Source: JANNHP01 sp031404455
GTDB lineage: Bacteria; Planctomycetota; JAJSAM01; JAJVHW01
Direction of reading: 5' to 3'
DNA: 6,996 bases
NCBI GenBank assembly: GCA_031404455.1
Contig: JANNHP010000066.1
Span: forward strand, 1 to 6,996
The first letter of the stretch is position 1. Each line of letters begins with the position of its first letter. Below the pieces are notes generated by a model. The model ran no database searches. It was not told the origin of the DNA and worked only from the letters and a program-made list of their open reading frames with translations. This document shows, piece after piece, positions 6,395-6,996 of the stretch. The position numbers and the translations under genes were made by a program.

Positions 6395-6996
6395 GTGGCC
6401 GCGACCGACTGGACCATCGAGCTGATCGAGAGGAGCACGCAGAGGCTCCTCGGCAAGCAGGGACCGCTGCGCCCCACCGTCCGGCTCCTGCGCACGGACG
6501 GCCGTCTCCACGTGGCGAAGGACTACCGCGCCTGCACTCCGCTCTACCGCTGGACGGTCGGCGCGTGGAACCTCCGGCGCGAGCGCGCGGCGCTCGAGCG
6601 ACTCGCGGGGCTCGACGGCTTCCCGGCGATCGAGGCGCGCGTGGGCCGCTGGATCCTCGTGATGTCGCACCTTGCCGGGAAGGACCTCGGCAAGACGAAG
6701 AAGCGGCGGCAGACGCCTGCCTTCTTCGACGAACTGATGGCTCTTGTAGAGGCGATGCACGCGCGCGGCGTCGTCCACCTCGACCTGCGCCAGCGACGGA
6801 ACATCCTCGTGCGCCCCGGACGCCATCCCGCGGTCCTCGACTTCGGAAGCGCGCTCTGCCTGAGGCCCGGTTCACGTCTCGCGAGGACCCTCGGACGGAT
6901 CGACCGGTCCGGCGTCCTCAAGTACAAGGTGCGCGCCAACCCGGGCGGACTCTCGCGCTCCGAGGCACGGGCATTGCGGAAGGTCGAAAGAAGACG
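6395..6996 (+). CDS. Protein-kinase-fold, lipopolysaccharide-kinase/RIO-like protein, cut by the right edge
   Basis: Two hundred codons are visible and the frame is open to the right edge. The start is placed at GTG 6395; no ATG or other GTG start lies in frame in the short gap upstream, and no SD is evident. Kinase landmarks are in order: HVAKDY with the likely ATP-binding lysine K42; a helix with E63 or E68 as its possible partner; LVEAMHARGVVHLDLRQRRN with catalytic H128-x-D130 and N136; and VLDFGSAL with metal-binding D149 in DFG. A later segment DRSGVLKYK (170-178) follows. No GxGxxG loop is apparent near the N-terminus, which is common in small-molecule and sugar kinases such as Kdo/heptose kinases and in RIO kinases. 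Beside two glycosyltransferases and an MsbA-type exporter, the best guess is phosphorylation of a sugar in the LPS core or a similar glycolipid in the cytoplasm. An atypical protein kinase is the alternative. Confidence 0.82.
   Translation, partial: MAATDWTIELIERSTQRLLGKQGPLRPTVRLLRTDGRLHVAKDYRACTPLYRWTVGAWNLRRERAALERLAGLDGFPAIEARVGRWILVMSHLAGKDLGKTKKRRQTPAFFDELMALVEAMHARGVVHLDLRQRRNILVRPGRHPAVLDFGSALCLRPGSRLARTLGRIDRSGVLKYKVRANPGGLSRSEARALRKVERR

Noticed and set aside
6341..6826. N-terminal extension of the first glycosyltransferase
   Set aside because: It is antisense to the kinase-like gene, which has intact catalytic motifs. The ATG at 6340 gives the standard GT4 opening.

Overview
The window is GC-rich bacterial DNA (roughly two thirds G+C by eye, strong G/C preference at third codon positions). 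It carries six genes: five on the minus strand and one, cut by the right edge, on the plus strand. Secreted proteins with signal peptides, a periplasmic-type cytochrome c and an envelope glycolipid cluster (two glycosyltransferases, an MsbA-type exporter, a lipopolysaccharide-kinase-like protein) point to a bacterium with an outer membrane. Planctomycetota, Myxococcota or a similar high-GC lineage would fit, but nothing here fixes the phylum.

Layout, read in the direction of minus-strand transcription from the right: a short divergent promoter region (6341-6394) separates the plus-strand kinase-like gene (6395 to the edge) from a three-gene operon. The operon is a GT4 glycosyltransferase (6340-5225), a second GT4 glycosyltransferase (5228-4098) and an ABC exporter (4101-1465). 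Both junctions are 4-base GTGA overlaps, in which the GTG start of one gene overlaps the TGA stop of the previous one, so translation is probably coupled. The likely joint job is assembly of a glycan on a lipid, flipping of that lipid across the inner membrane, and phosphorylation of it by the kinase-like protein; the substrate is unknown.

After a 162-base gap with several short dyads comes an exported CARDB-like/cytochrome c fusion (1302-595). Forty bases later comes an exported protein of unknown function (554 to the left edge). These two look functionally separate from the envelope operon.

The most unusual items are the ABC exporter, which carries an extra N-terminal unit of two membrane helices around an extracytoplasmic Cache-like domain of about 220 residues, and the CARDB-proline linker-cytochrome c architecture. 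No CRISPR array, tRNA, rRNA, insertion sequence or phage gene was seen. Several very long plus-strand open frames are antisense shadows of the minus-strand genes.
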